Shown: positions 1-5,681, counted from the stretch's first letter. The stretch: DNA of 7,320 bases from QQUD01 sp039029915 (GCA_039029915.1 JBCCFD010000412.1:1-7320), one strand, 5' to 3'. Notes: generated by a model from the letters alone, not told the origin. Numbers and translations: made by a program.

Positions 1-123
1 CGCAATCAAATTGATCAGATGGGATTGATGCCTGACGTGATTGTTGAATTTACCCAGGAGGATTTAGATAATTCTCGAGATGTGGTGTTACTGGAAGCGG
101 TTCAATTATTACAAAATGAGTAA
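1..123 (+). CDS. C-terminal end of an S41 (C-terminal processing) protease, 5' truncated by window
   Basis: Frame 1 is open from the window edge to TAA at 121-123, giving 40 residues. The visible tail has N-x-x-x-x-x-G-L-M-P-D-V followed by an acidic stretch and a final helix (LLEAVQLLQ). This matches the end of the complete S41 protease downstream, which has N-N-V-G-I-T-P-D-I-E-I, then D-rich sequence, then LERAIEFLL. The G-x-x-P-D motif after the catalytic core is typical of CtpA/Prc proteases, where it closes the last beta strand before the C-terminal helix. The catalytic domain lies outside the window. I infer a tandem paralogue of the 292-1740 gene. The short length limits certainty, but the alignment is colinear and ends at a similar distance from the motif. 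Confidence 0.7.
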   Translation, partial: RNQIDQMGLMPDVIVEFTQEDLDNSRDVVLLEAVQLLQNE

Positions 124-276
124 TTCACACATTCTTATCAGATTGGGTTAACCTTTTGTTTACAAATTCATTCTAAAACCAATTCAATAGAGCAAGACAG
201 AGAAAGATTTGGCCTTATGCGCTGTCTGATGCACTTTCTTTAAACTCTACTTTCATTCAATTTGCTATATTCTTCC

Positions 277-285
277 AAGAAGGAA
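277..285 (+). promoter_or_regulatory. Shine-Dalgarno fixing the S41 protease start at 292
   Basis: AAGAAGGAA sits 6 bases upstream of ATG 292. The frame is also open back to a TTG at 262, but that TTG has no purine-rich site at a suitable distance, and starting there would place ten extra polar residues before the natural N-terminus. The ATG is therefore preferred. Confidence 0.75.
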
Positions 286-291
286 CTTTCG

Positions 292-1740
292 ATGACATAC
301 TACGATCCAAATAAAGAAAATGAACCGCCACGCACAAATCGACGTTTTTTAGGCCTGATTGCTATTGGGGCTGTGGTTCTTTGTACGTTAACGGCCGTTG
401 CTGGTTATTCGCTCGGTCGAGCGTCGGCAACCCCGCAGGCGACGGCCATTATTGAAGAACCTGCCGAAGAAAACACCCCTGTCGTTGAGGAAGTGGCTAC
501 TGAAGCAGTCGTTGAAGAATTTTCTTCGGAAGAAGTTCCTGCGGAAAGCGAACCGGTTGATGAAGTTGAACCGAATGAAACGGACGTTGCGGAAGTAGAG
601 GAGCCTGTTGAATCCCCTGAAGAACCAACGGCCGTTCCGACTGATGAACCTGCTCAGATTGAACCAACTCAAGAGCCGTTTGATCTTGATTCACTTGACC
701 TGTCTCTGCTTGAAGAAGCGTGGTCTATCATCGATGGGGAGTTTTATGGCGATTTGCCTTCCAATGACGAGCTAATTTATTCAGCCATCGAGGGCTCGCT
801 TGAAATTTTGGATGATCCACACACGAGCTTCTCGAATCCCGATACGGCGCAAAGCCTGCGTGAAAGTCTCAATGGTTCGTTTGAAGGTATTGGTGCTTTT
901 GTGGGTGAAACAGATGATGGGTTTATTGAGATTGTTTCGCCAATCCCTGAGCAGCCAGCCGAAAAGGTTGGTTTACAGCCAGGTGATTTAATTATTGAAG
1001 TTGATGGTGAAAACGTGGTGGGCCAATCCGTTTTAGACGTGGCGTCGAAAGTGCGCGGTCCACGCGGTACGGACGTGGTGTTGACTATTTTACGGCCGTC
1101 TACTGAAGAAGAGCTTATTTTTACCATCACCCGTGACCGGATCGAACTCCCTAATGTGGCATCGGAAATGCTCGAAGGGGATATTGGCTATGTTTCCCTA
1201 TTGTCCTTCACAAGCTTAGCGGGTGATCAGGTGAATGAGGCGGTTGCAGAAATATTAGAGCAAAATCCCCAAGGCCTCATCTTTGACCTCCGTAACAACG
1301 GGGGTGGCTTCCTCAATCAATCGGTCGTCATTGCTGATATTTTTATGACGGAAAATATCGTTTTGTATCAACGAGATAATCAGGGAAATGAGCAGATTTT
1401 CCGGGCAGATGATGGCGATATTGCGGAAGAAATCCCGCTTGTTGTTTTAGTCAACGCCAGCAGCGCGAGTGCATCCGAGATCGTTACGGCCGCTATTCAA
1501 GACACTGGCCGCGGCACCATCATTGGCGACCTAACATTTGGTAAAGGGTCAGTTCAGCAGGTGCATACGCTATCTGATGGTTCAGAGCTTCGCGTGACGA
1601 TCGCCCGATTCTTCTCACCCAATGACAATGTGATAAACAACGTAGGCATTACACCTGATATTGAAATTGCCGATGATTTTGACACTGATGTAGATGAACA
1701 GCTCGAACGCGCCATCGAATTTTTGCTGACTGGTGAATAA
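292..1740 (+). CDS. Membrane-anchored S41 C-terminal processing protease with PDZ domain (CtpA/Prc family)
   Basis: This 482-residue serine endopeptidase should cut proteins near their C-termini outside the cytoplasmic membrane. Residues 1-18 are polar with Arg17-Arg18, about 19-40 form one hydrophobic helix (signal anchor), and about 47-130 are a Glu/Pro/Val-rich, strongly acidic linker. The S41 N-terminal helical region follows (about 133-190, with DDPHTSF), then a PDZ domain (about 196-275; GLQPGDLIIEVDG at 227-239). The catalytic domain carries DLRNNGGG. The Ser/Lys dyad is S393 in N-A-S-S-A-S-A-S-E-I and K418 in F-G-K-G-S-V-Q-Q, 25 residues apart as in E. coli Prc (S452/K477); Q422 is also kept. 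All active-site residues are present, so it should be active. The end of a paralogue lies immediately upstream, 168 bp away. Substrates are unknown. I left the symbol blank because CtpA and CtpB cannot be told apart here. Confidence 0.95.
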   Translation: MTYYDPNKENEPPRTNRRFLGLIAIGAVVLCTLTAVAGYSLGRASATPQATAIIEEPAEENTPVVEEVATEAVVEEFSSEEVPAESEPVDEVEPNETDVAEVEEPVESPEEPTAVPTDEPAQIEPTQEPFDLDSLDLSLLEEAWSIIDGEFYGDLPSNDELIYSAIEGSLEILDDPHTSFSNPDTAQSLRESLNGSFEGIGAFVGETDDGFIEIVSPIPEQPAEKVGLQPGDLIIEVDGENVVGQSVLDVASKVRGPRGTDVVLTILRPSTEEELIFTITRDRIELPNVASEMLEGDIGYVSLLSFTSLAGDQVNEAVAEILEQNPQGLIFDLRNNGGGFLNQSVVIADIFMTENIVLYQRDNQGNEQIFRADDGDIAEEIPLVVLVNASSASASEIVTAAIQDTGRGTIIGDLTFGKGSVQQVHTLSDGSELRVTIARFFSPNDNVINNVGITPDIEIADDFDTDVDEQLERAIEFLLTGE

Positions 1741-1750
1741 GTAAATTAGC

Positions 1751-1832
1751 CAGGACTTACGCACCCTGAGCCTGTCGAAGCGACTTTCTAAACCCTTCGA
1801 CAGGCTCAGTGACCGCTATTTGCGTAAGTCCT
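1751..1832. mobile_element. MITE-like element: terminal inverted repeats enclosing a REP-type palindrome
   Basis: The outer arms are AGGACTTACGCA at 1752-1763 and its exact reverse complement TGCGTAAGTCCT at 1821-1832. Inside lies a second perfect palindrome of 15 bp (1766-1780 and 1795-1809). The hexamer ATTAGC occurs at 1745-1750 and again at 1833-1838, abutting the element on the right and one base (C1751) from the arm on the left, which suggests a target-site duplication. There is no coding capacity, so mobilisation would need a transposase elsewhere. From memory, similar outer ends occur at insertion sequence termini; I could not check this. The element lies 10 bp after the protease stop codon. 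Confidence 0.65.
1766..1809. repeat. REP-like 15-bp inverted repeat with 14-nt loop; possible terminator
   Basis: CTGAGCCTGTCGAAG (1766-1780) pairs perfectly with CTTCGACAGGCTCAG (1795-1809). The same core is, to my recollection, a widespread dispersed intergenic palindrome in bacterial genomes. As RNA it would make a strong hairpin just past the S41 protease gene. It has no following T-run, so a classical intrinsic terminator is not supported, but transcript-end stabilisation is plausible. Confidence 0.7.
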
Positions 1833-1893
1833 ATTAGCATCTTAAAAACGGTCGTTGGGCCTCTTTGAGTGTTTCGTAGCCCAGAGGGGTGCC

Positions 1894-1912
1894 AATTGCA
1901 TCCTTTGCAATT
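1894..1912. repeat. Perfect 7-bp inverted repeat upstream of smpB (operator or hairpin)
   Basis: AATTGCA (1894-1900) and TGCAATT (1906-1912) are exact reverse complements around a 5-base centre (TCCTT). The site lies 21 bases upstream of the smpB ATG, overlapping the region where a -35 element and spacer would sit. It could be a dimeric regulator site; as RNA it would be a weak hairpin. Confidence 0.5.
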
Positions 1913-1924
1913 TCCCCTTATCAT
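1896..1924 (+). promoter_or_regulatory. Candidate smpB promoter, predicting a leaderless or near-leaderless transcript
   Basis: TATCAT (1919-1924) resembles a -10 box. TTGCAT at 1896-1901, 17 bases before it, is only a weak -35 (3 of 6 consensus bases). Only 8 bases separate the -10 box from ATG 1933, so transcription would start at or next to the start codon. This fits the absence of any Shine-Dalgarno: the upstream bases are a run of C. Confidence 0.35.
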
Positions 1925-1932
1925 CCCCCCAT

Positions 1933-2409
1933 ATGGCAAAGCAAAAAGATAATCCCAACTTCAAAACGGTAGCCAATAACAAGCGGGCGCAGTTTGAATA
2001 TGAAATCCTTGAAACATTTGAAGCCGGTTTAGTTTTAACAGGCACAGAGATTAAATCTGTGCGGGCGAATCAAGTGAATCTCCGTCAAAGTTTTGTGCAG
2101 GCAAAAGAGGGGGAACTGTGGCTGGTCGACGCGCACATCTCTGAATACAAACACGGCAATCGTGAAAACCATGTGCCTACCCAGCCGCGAAAGCTCTTAC
2201 TTCACCGCAAAGAAATAAATCGGATTATTGACCGACTGAACCAAAAAGGGTTAACGGTTGTTCCCACGCGCATGTATTTAAAAAAAGGATTAGCAAAGTT
2301 AGAAATTGCGCTTGGCCGAGGCAAAAAATTACACGATAAACGCTCGGACATTGCTAAACGTGATGCTAATCGTCAAATGGAGCGGGCGCTGCGGCAGAAG
2401 TATCGGTAA
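1933..2409 (+). CDS. smpB: SsrA-binding protein SmpB (trans-translation)
   Basis: SmpB binds tmRNA (SsrA) and delivers it to stalled ribosomes, so that the nascent chain is tagged for proteolysis and the ribosome is freed. The 158-residue product has the full family pattern: NKRAQFEYEILETFEAGLVL, then GTEIKS at 37-42, the tmRNA-binding barrel with HISEYKHGNRENH, RKLLLHRKEI, and GLTVVPTRMY. The basic C-terminal tail begins G-K-K-L-H-D-K-R (130-137); it folds into a helix in the mRNA channel, and its His-Asp-Lys-Arg core is intact. Length is normal for the family. The frame stays open upstream to 1855, but homology begins at ATG 1933, so the longer form is rejected. No Shine-Dalgarno is visible. 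The tmRNA gene is not in the window. coaBC follows 43 bp later. Confidence 0.97.
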   Translation: MAKQKDNPNFKTVANNKRAQFEYEILETFEAGLVLTGTEIKSVRANQVNLRQSFVQAKEGELWLVDAHISEYKHGNRENHVPTQPRKLLLHRKEINRIIDRLNQKGLTVVPTRMYLKKGLAKLEIALGRGKKLHDKRSDIAKRDANRQMERALRQKYR

Positions 2410-2452
2410 TGGCTGATGTTCAAATAAGTAAACAGTAAAATGAGCTCTAAAA

Positions 2453-3673
2453 ATGATCTCAATTCTCAAAGATAAAAAAATAGTTATTGGTGTGACTGGC
2501 TCTATCGCTTGTTACAAAGTGGTTGATTTAGCGTCAAAGCTGACTCAAGCCGGTGCGCTTGTTGATGTCATCTTAACCGAGGCCGCACAGCAGTTTGTGA
2601 CAACACTTACCTTTCGTTCTGTGACAGGGCGGCCCGTATTTAATGATATGTGGGATTTGGATGAACACGTGCGGCATGTTGGTCTTGGCGAAACGGCCGA
2701 TTTGATGATGATTGCGCCAGCCACTGCCCACACCATCGCAAAATTAGCACACGGTCTTGCTGATAATTTGCTAACGGTTACGGCGCTTGCAGCTCGCTGC
2801 CCGCTGCTTGTTGCGCCAGCAATGGATGGGGGCATGTACGAAAATCCAGCTACTTTGGCTAACGTGACGCTCCTTAAAAGTCGCGGGGTTCGGTTTGCAG
2901 GACCAACAACGGGACGAATGGCGTCTGGGCTATCAGGGCTGGGGCGAATGTTGGAGCCAGCCGAACTGTTTGCGTATGTTCGGCTAGGGGTTGCCCAACA
3001 GGTGGGTGAGCTCGTGGGCAAAAAAGTAGTTGTCACTGCTGGCCCAACGCGAGAAGCATTAGACCCCGTTCGGTTTATCAGCAATCGGTCCACCGGCAAA
3101 CAAGGATTTGCTGTCGCCCAGGCGGCTCTGGATGCCGGGGCTGACGTCACGCTGATTCATGGGCCGGTGAATCTTTCTGTCCCAATCGGCGCAACGGCCG
3201 TTCCCGTCACAACAACACAAGAGATGGCGGATGCGACCATAACGGCCGTTGAAGATATTGATGCCCTTTTTATGGTTGCGGCCGTCGCTGACTTTCGTCC
3301 AGAAACAAAGTCCGATCAAAAAATCAAAAAAACGGATGAGCAGTGGGGAATGGCCATCGCGCTTGAAAAAACCCTTGACATTTTAAGCTCCGTCAAAGCA
3401 AAACGAGAAAAAACGGGCTCACCCAAAGTCGTGCTCGGTTTCGCGGCTGAAACCCAAGACGCTTTTACCTACGGCCGTAGCAAGCTGCTTCGGAAGGGGC
3501 TTAATTTTATTGCCGTGAACGATGTTACAGCACAGGGTGGAGGCTTTGAAGTGGATACGAATCGTATTGTGCTGCTTAGCTCCGCCGGTGTGGTTGATGA
3601 AATGCCGCTTTTAAGTAAAACGGCCGTTGCTGAAAGACTGGTTCATCACGTGGCCCAAGCGATTGGGGAGTAG
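2453..3673 (+). CDS. coaBC: Bifunctional CoaBC: phosphopantothenoylcysteine decarboxylase / phosphopantothenate-cysteine ligase
   Basis: This cytoplasmic enzyme of 406 residues carries two successive steps of coenzyme A synthesis: joining cysteine to 4'-phosphopantothenate (CTP-dependent, CoaB) and FMN-dependent decarboxylation to 4'-phosphopantetheine (CoaC). The flavoprotein half (about 5-180) shows GVTGSIACYK, catalytic H75, and PATAHTIAKLAHGLADN. Its PxMNxxM motif reads P-A-M-D-G-G-M (D125 instead of Asn) and its ACG motif reads A-S-G (S158 instead of Cys). The ligase half (about 186-406) shows TAGPTREALDPVRFISN with N211, STGKQG, AAVADFRP, KIKK (290-293), GFAAET and NDV. The fusion and length are usual. 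No clear Shine-Dalgarno precedes ATG 2453; TAAAAT at 2436-2441 could be a -10 box. The two substitutions probably mark a variant clade rather than inactivation, since both halves are otherwise intact. Confidence 0.95.
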   Translation: MISILKDKKIVIGVTGSIACYKVVDLASKLTQAGALVDVILTEAAQQFVTTLTFRSVTGRPVFNDMWDLDEHVRHVGLGETADLMMIAPATAHTIAKLAHGLADNLLTVTALAARCPLLVAPAMDGGMYENPATLANVTLLKSRGVRFAGPTTGRMASGLSGLGRMLEPAELFAYVRLGVAQQVGELVGKKVVVTAGPTREALDPVRFISNRSTGKQGFAVAQAALDAGADVTLIHGPVNLSVPIGATAVPVTTTQEMADATITAVEDIDALFMVAAVADFRPETKSDQKIKKTDEQWGMAIALEKTLDILSSVKAKREKTGSPKVVLGFAAETQDAFTYGRSKLLRKGLNFIAVNDVTAQGGGFEVDTNRIVLLSSAGVVDEMPLLSKTAVAERLVHHVAQAIGE

Positions 3674-3737
3674 GCCGTAGAGCGACAAGGCGCAAGCTTG
3701 TGGATTATAGTAAGCAAACCATCTGAAAATGTGCCCC

Positions 3738-3761
3738 CTCTATCCTCTAACTCTAGCTCTA
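3738..3761. repeat. Short tandem CTCTA repeat in the coaBC-downstream gap
   Basis: CTCTA begins at 3738, 3745, 3751 and 3757, i.e. four copies phased at 7, 6 and 6 bases in a pyrimidine-rich strand. It lies within the 175-bp gap between coaBC and the 3849 gene. Its role is unknown; simple slippage is the plain explanation. Confidence 0.5.
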
Positions 3762-3835
3762 ACCATTTTCTCAACTTTGACCCGTTTATCCATCTTCGCC
3801 TCGTACAGCGTTTTCCTAAATCCGACATAATTTTG

Positions 3836-3841
3836 TATACT
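3836..3841 (+). promoter_or_regulatory. -10-like box for the 3849 gene, predicting a leaderless transcript
   Basis: TATACT matches the -10 consensus at 5 of 6 bases, and only 7 bases separate it from ATG 3849, so the first transcribed base would be at or near the start codon. No convincing -35 is seen at 16-18 bases upstream, and no Shine-Dalgarno is present. The arrangement resembles that upstream of smpB, including a C-run just before ATG. Confidence 0.45.
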
Positions 3842-3848
3842 TTGCCCC

Positions 3849-4223
3849 ATGATTAACAACATGCAGTTAAGGGACGAGCTCGTTCTTGTCTTCAATGAAA
3901 GCGAGCTCAGGCGATTAGCCGGCCAATTAGAAATTCCTTATTCGTCTCTGCGGGGAAAAACTCAGCGAGATCGCTTTGGTGTTTTAATTGGTCGCATGGA
4001 GCGACAGGGTCGATTACCTGACTTAGTCATGGCATTGGTTACCGCTAATCCAACCTACGCTAAAAAATACAGACCCTATTTGGAAACGAACCTGCCCGGC
4101 CAGCTGGATGAAAATGCTCGAAAACTGTTGATTGATATTTCTAAAAGTGGTCCAGTGATAGAGGAACCGCCTACGATGAAATGGGATACCCAAGTTCGTC
4201 AGAAGAGAGATGATTCTGAATGA
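3849..4223 (+). CDS. Small stand-alone effector-associated-domain (EAD, Death-like) protein
   Basis: The product has 124 residues, with no signal peptide or membrane segment. Residues 5-70 show the pattern I associate with the helical effector-associated domains of bacterial conflict proteins: L-R-x-x-L, F-N-E-S-E-L-R-R-L at 15-23, a short loop with S-L-R-G-K at 33-37, then a helix ending in E-R-Q-G-R-L-P-D-L-V (51-60) and N-P (67-68). In known families this module usually sits at the end of NTPases, caspase-like or TIR effectors and makes homotypic contacts. Here it stands alone, followed only by a low-complexity tail (about 85-124). The EAD subfamily cannot be settled by eye. Its stop overlaps the DUF423 start (ATGA at 4220-4223), so the two are probably co-translated. 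It could be an adaptor for effectors encoded elsewhere, which is inference. ATG 3849 is chosen over ATG 3861 because of the -10 box placement. Confidence 0.7.
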   Translation: MINNMQLRDELVLVFNESELRRLAGQLEIPYSSLRGKTQRDRFGVLIGRMERQGRLPDLVMALVTANPTYAKKYRPYLETNLPGQLDENARKLLIDISKSGPVIEEPPTMKWDTQVRQKRDDSE

Positions 4224-4597
4224 GTCGATTTTTACTACTAGCAGGAACGGCCGTTATGTTTTTGGGGGTTTCTGCCGGAGCGTTTGGTGCCCATGCGTTA
4301 AGCGGTTATTTTGAAAGATTCCCCAATTTAGAGGGAACCTATGATACGGCCGTTCGGTATCAACTCATTCACGGGCTGGCTTTATTGATAACGGCCGTTA
4401 TTTTTGCTCAAATGCCAACACCTCAAGTGCGCTGGGCCGGTAATGCGTTCTTAATAGGCACAATAATTTTTTCAGGCAGCTTATATTTACTTGTTCTAAC
4501 GCGGGTTAGATGGCTGGGTGCCATAACACCGCTTGGCGGCGCTGCCTTTTTAGCCGGTTGGCTTTTGCTTTTTATAGCTGCCCTGCGAAACGGGTAA
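4220..4597 (+). CDS. DUF423 (YgdD/TMEM256-like) four-helix inner-membrane protein
   Basis: This 125-residue membrane protein has four hydrophobic segments at about 4-24, 47-65, 72-93 and 98-121. It carries the family's conserved features: GAFGAHAL at 20-27, YQLIHGLAL at 47-55, F-S-G-S-L-Y at 84-89, and T-P-L-G-G with G-W near 103-114. The molecular role of DUF423 proteins is not established. The start overlaps the previous stop as ATGA, which implies translational coupling with the EAD-like protein; the linkage may be operonic convenience rather than function. Three copies of the ACGGCCGT palindrome lie inside this short gene and each encodes Thr-Ala-Val, at residues 10-12, 43-45 and 58-60. 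Confidence 0.92.
   Translation: MSRFLLLAGTAVMFLGVSAGAFGAHALSGYFERFPNLEGTYDTAVRYQLIHGLALLITAVIFAQMPTPQVRWAGNAFLIGTIIFSGSLYLLVLTRVRWLGAITPLGGAAFLAGWLLLFIAALRNG
4246..4399. repeat. Densest cluster of the over-represented ACGGCCGT palindrome (13 copies window-wide)
   Basis: Exact copies start at 391, 628, 1092, 3194, 3242, 3471, 3620, 4247, 4346, 4391, 5088, 7019 and 7188. Seven extend to the 10-bp palindrome AACGGCCGTT (390, 627, 3193, 3241, 3619, 4246, 4390). At equal base frequencies about 0.1 copy of an 8-mer is expected in this length. Twelve copies are inside genes and one overlaps the aat start. This looks like a genome-wide iterated palindrome, comparable in kind to cyanobacterial HIP1, rather than a local element. 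Confidence 0.8.
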
Positions 4598-4629
4598 CGA
4601 ATAGACCATAACACCTAATCACAAATTAC

Positions 4630-4633
4630 GGAG
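4630..4633 (+). promoter_or_regulatory. Shine-Dalgarno of the rhodanese gene
   Basis: GGAG lies 6 bases before ATG 4640, and the stretch between them is A-rich. It is nearly identical in layout to the site before prs (5917-5920), showing that this organism uses classical ribosome binding sites for part of its genes. Confidence 0.7.
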
Positions 4634-4639
4634 AAAAAT

Positions 4640-4999
4640 ATGCCAAACCAGTTCGGTGTTCCTGAAATTTCAGTTCAGGAAGTTGTTAGTAAACGTGAAG
4701 CAAATGAGTCGTTTATCTTGTTAGACGTACGTGAGGCGCATGAGCTACAAATTGCAAACTTAGGAGATGGCATTTTGCATGTTCCTCTGAGCCAAATTGC
4801 TCACCAGCGGGAAGGTGCTTTTTCAGAAGAATTCGCTCAAGATAAGGACGCCGAAATTGTTGTTTTTTGCCATCACGGGGCGCGGAGTGCTCAAGTTGCT
4901 GCTTTTTTGAGGCAAGAAGGATGGACTAACGTATTAAATATGAACGGCGGTATCGATGCCTATTCAATTGCGGTCGATTCATCAATTCGAAGATATTAG
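4640..4999 (+). CDS. Single-domain rhodanese (sulfurtransferase) family protein
   Basis: This is a cytoplasmic protein of 119 residues comprising one rhodanese fold. It has the LLDVRE signature at 27-32, the proline-containing V-P-L-S loop near 48, and the active-site loop C77-H-H-G-A-R-S at 77-83. C77 is the residue that would carry a persulfide or act on other thiols. The C-terminal N-M-N-G-G-I-D-A-Y segment and the ending V-D-S-S-I-R-R-Y match the GlpE/PspE-like and MoeB/ThiF-associated rhodanese type. Length is normal for a stand-alone domain and there is no signal peptide. It starts 42 bp after DUF423 and has its own good ribosome binding site. The physiological acceptor (thiouridine, molybdopterin, cyanide or other) cannot be told from sequence or neighbours. 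Confidence 0.92.
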   Translation: MPNQFGVPEISVQEVVSKREANESFILLDVREAHELQIANLGDGILHVPLSQIAHQREGAFSEEFAQDKDAEIVVFCHHGARSAQVAAFLRQEGWTNVLNMNGGIDAYSIAVDSSIRRY

Positions 5000-5061
5000 G
5001 CAAGCGGGAAGTGATTGCTGAATGAAGACTCAACTTAACTTTGTCATGATGCAGTTTCAAA

Positions 5062-5084
5062 TTTTTCTCTTTCGAGAGTAAAAA
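5062..5084. repeat. UUCG-loop hairpin or palindrome immediately upstream of aat
   Basis: CTCT (5067-5070), TTCG (5071-5074) and AGAG (5075-5078) make a stem with a TTCG loop. TTTTT (5062-5066) and AAAAA (5080-5084) can extend the stem past one unpaired T. It ends 9 bases before the GTG start. It could be a regulator site in the promoter, or a leader hairpin if transcription begins further upstream. Confidence 0.45.
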
Positions 5085-5093
5085 TATACGGCC

Positions 5094-5681
5094 GTGTCTT
5101 CCTTACACCCTCAGCTCCTCATTTCTGCCTACTGTCAGGGTGTGTTTCCCATGGCCCATGATGACGGGGATATCTATTGGTACGATCCTGATCCCCGCGC
5201 TATCCTCCCCTTAAACAATCTTCACATTTCTCGTTCGCTGCAGCGCACCTTAAAAAAAGAAAAATTTATAATAAAGAGAAATACAGCTTTTCGCACGGTA
5301 ATGGAGGCTTGCGCCGAGTCAATGCCCGGACGCGAAAAGACCTGGATTAATGATGAAATACTAGCGGCCTACACTGAGCTTCACCAGCTGGGATTTGCCC
5401 ACTCTGTGGAAGTTTGGGAAGAAGATGAGCTCGTGGGCGGGTTGTATGGGGTGGCCATTAGGGGGCTGTTTGCTGGTGAAAGTATGTTTAGTCGCCAAAC
5501 AAACGCCAGTAAAATAGCTCTAGTGCATCTTGTGCAGCATTTAAATACTCAGAATTTCGAGCTCTTAGATATTCAATTTATGACTGAACATCTTTCAAAA
5601 TTTGGGGCAGTAGAAATTCCGGCCCAGGAATATAAGCAGCGTTTGCTGTTAGCTCTTCAGGTGTCAGCAACGTTTGCATAA
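5094..5681 (+). CDS. aat: Leucyl/phenylalanyl-tRNA-protein transferase
   Basis: Aat transfers Leu or Phe from aminoacyl-tRNA to N-terminal Lys or Arg of proteins, creating N-degrons for ClpS/ClpAP in the cytoplasm. The 195-residue product has AYCQGVFPM (12-20), YWYDPDPRAILP (28-39), LHISRS, the H-S-V-E-V-W segment followed by E-L-V-G-G-L-Y-G-V-A, and G-E-S-M-F-S at 128-133. E129 and Q161 (in L-L-D-I-Q-F) correspond to E. coli E156 and Q188, both offset by 27, so the difference is a shorter N-terminus as in many short-type homologues. The start is forced: GTG 5094 is the only start codon between the in-frame stop at 5079-5081 and the conserved domain. No Shine-Dalgarno exists, and A/T-rich -10-like sequence (5079-5088) abuts the start, suggesting a leaderless mRNA. 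A copy of ACGGCCGT overlaps the start codon. Confidence 0.95.
   Translation: MSSLHPQLLISAYCQGVFPMAHDDGDIYWYDPDPRAILPLNNLHISRSLQRTLKKEKFIIKRNTAFRTVMEACAESMPGREKTWINDEILAAYTELHQLGFAHSVEVWEEDELVGGLYGVAIRGLFAGESMFSRQTNASKIALVHLVQHLNTQNFELLDIQFMTEHLSKFGAVEIPAQEYKQRLLLALQVSATFA

Noticed and set aside
159..187. TTTACA as -35 of the S41 protease gene
   Set aside because: No acceptable -10 box occurs at 16-18 bases; ATTCAA at 182-187 is too poor to call.
292..420. Lipoprotein or Tat signal in the S41 protease (Cys31, Arg17-Arg18)
   Set aside because: The residues before Cys31 (V-V-L) do not make a good lipobox, and the twin-Arg context lacks the usual spacing, so a plain signal anchor fits better.
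388..672. Minus-strand Arg/Phe-rich frame opposite the acidic linker
   Set aside because: Its composition is the mirror of the GAA-rich linker codons; there is no start context or domain.
1855..1932. N-terminal extension of smpB by 26 codons
   Set aside because: SmpB homology begins at MAKQK (1933), the extension has no family support, and it would run through the AATTGCA palindrome and candidate promoter.
1757..1939. Minus-strand reading frame of 60 codons across the inverted repeat and smpB leader
   Set aside because: Its translation is the typical by-product of the REP-type palindrome (ending T-E-P-V-E-G-F and A-Q-G-A), with no domain and no ribosome site. It is an artefact of the repeat.
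1933..2409. Nearby tmRNA (ssrA) gene expected with smpB
   Set aside because: No tRNA-like acceptor end or resume ORF was recognised in the flanking gaps, which are too short for a tmRNA.
2545..3150. 201-codon minus-strand frame opposite coaBC
   Set aside because: It lies entirely inside a well-conserved gene, and its product is Ala/Ser/Thr-rich with no motif. It is a codon-bias shadow.
3685..3701. ACAAG/CTTGT hairpin after coaBC as a terminator
   Set aside because: The stem is only 5 bp and no T-run follows.
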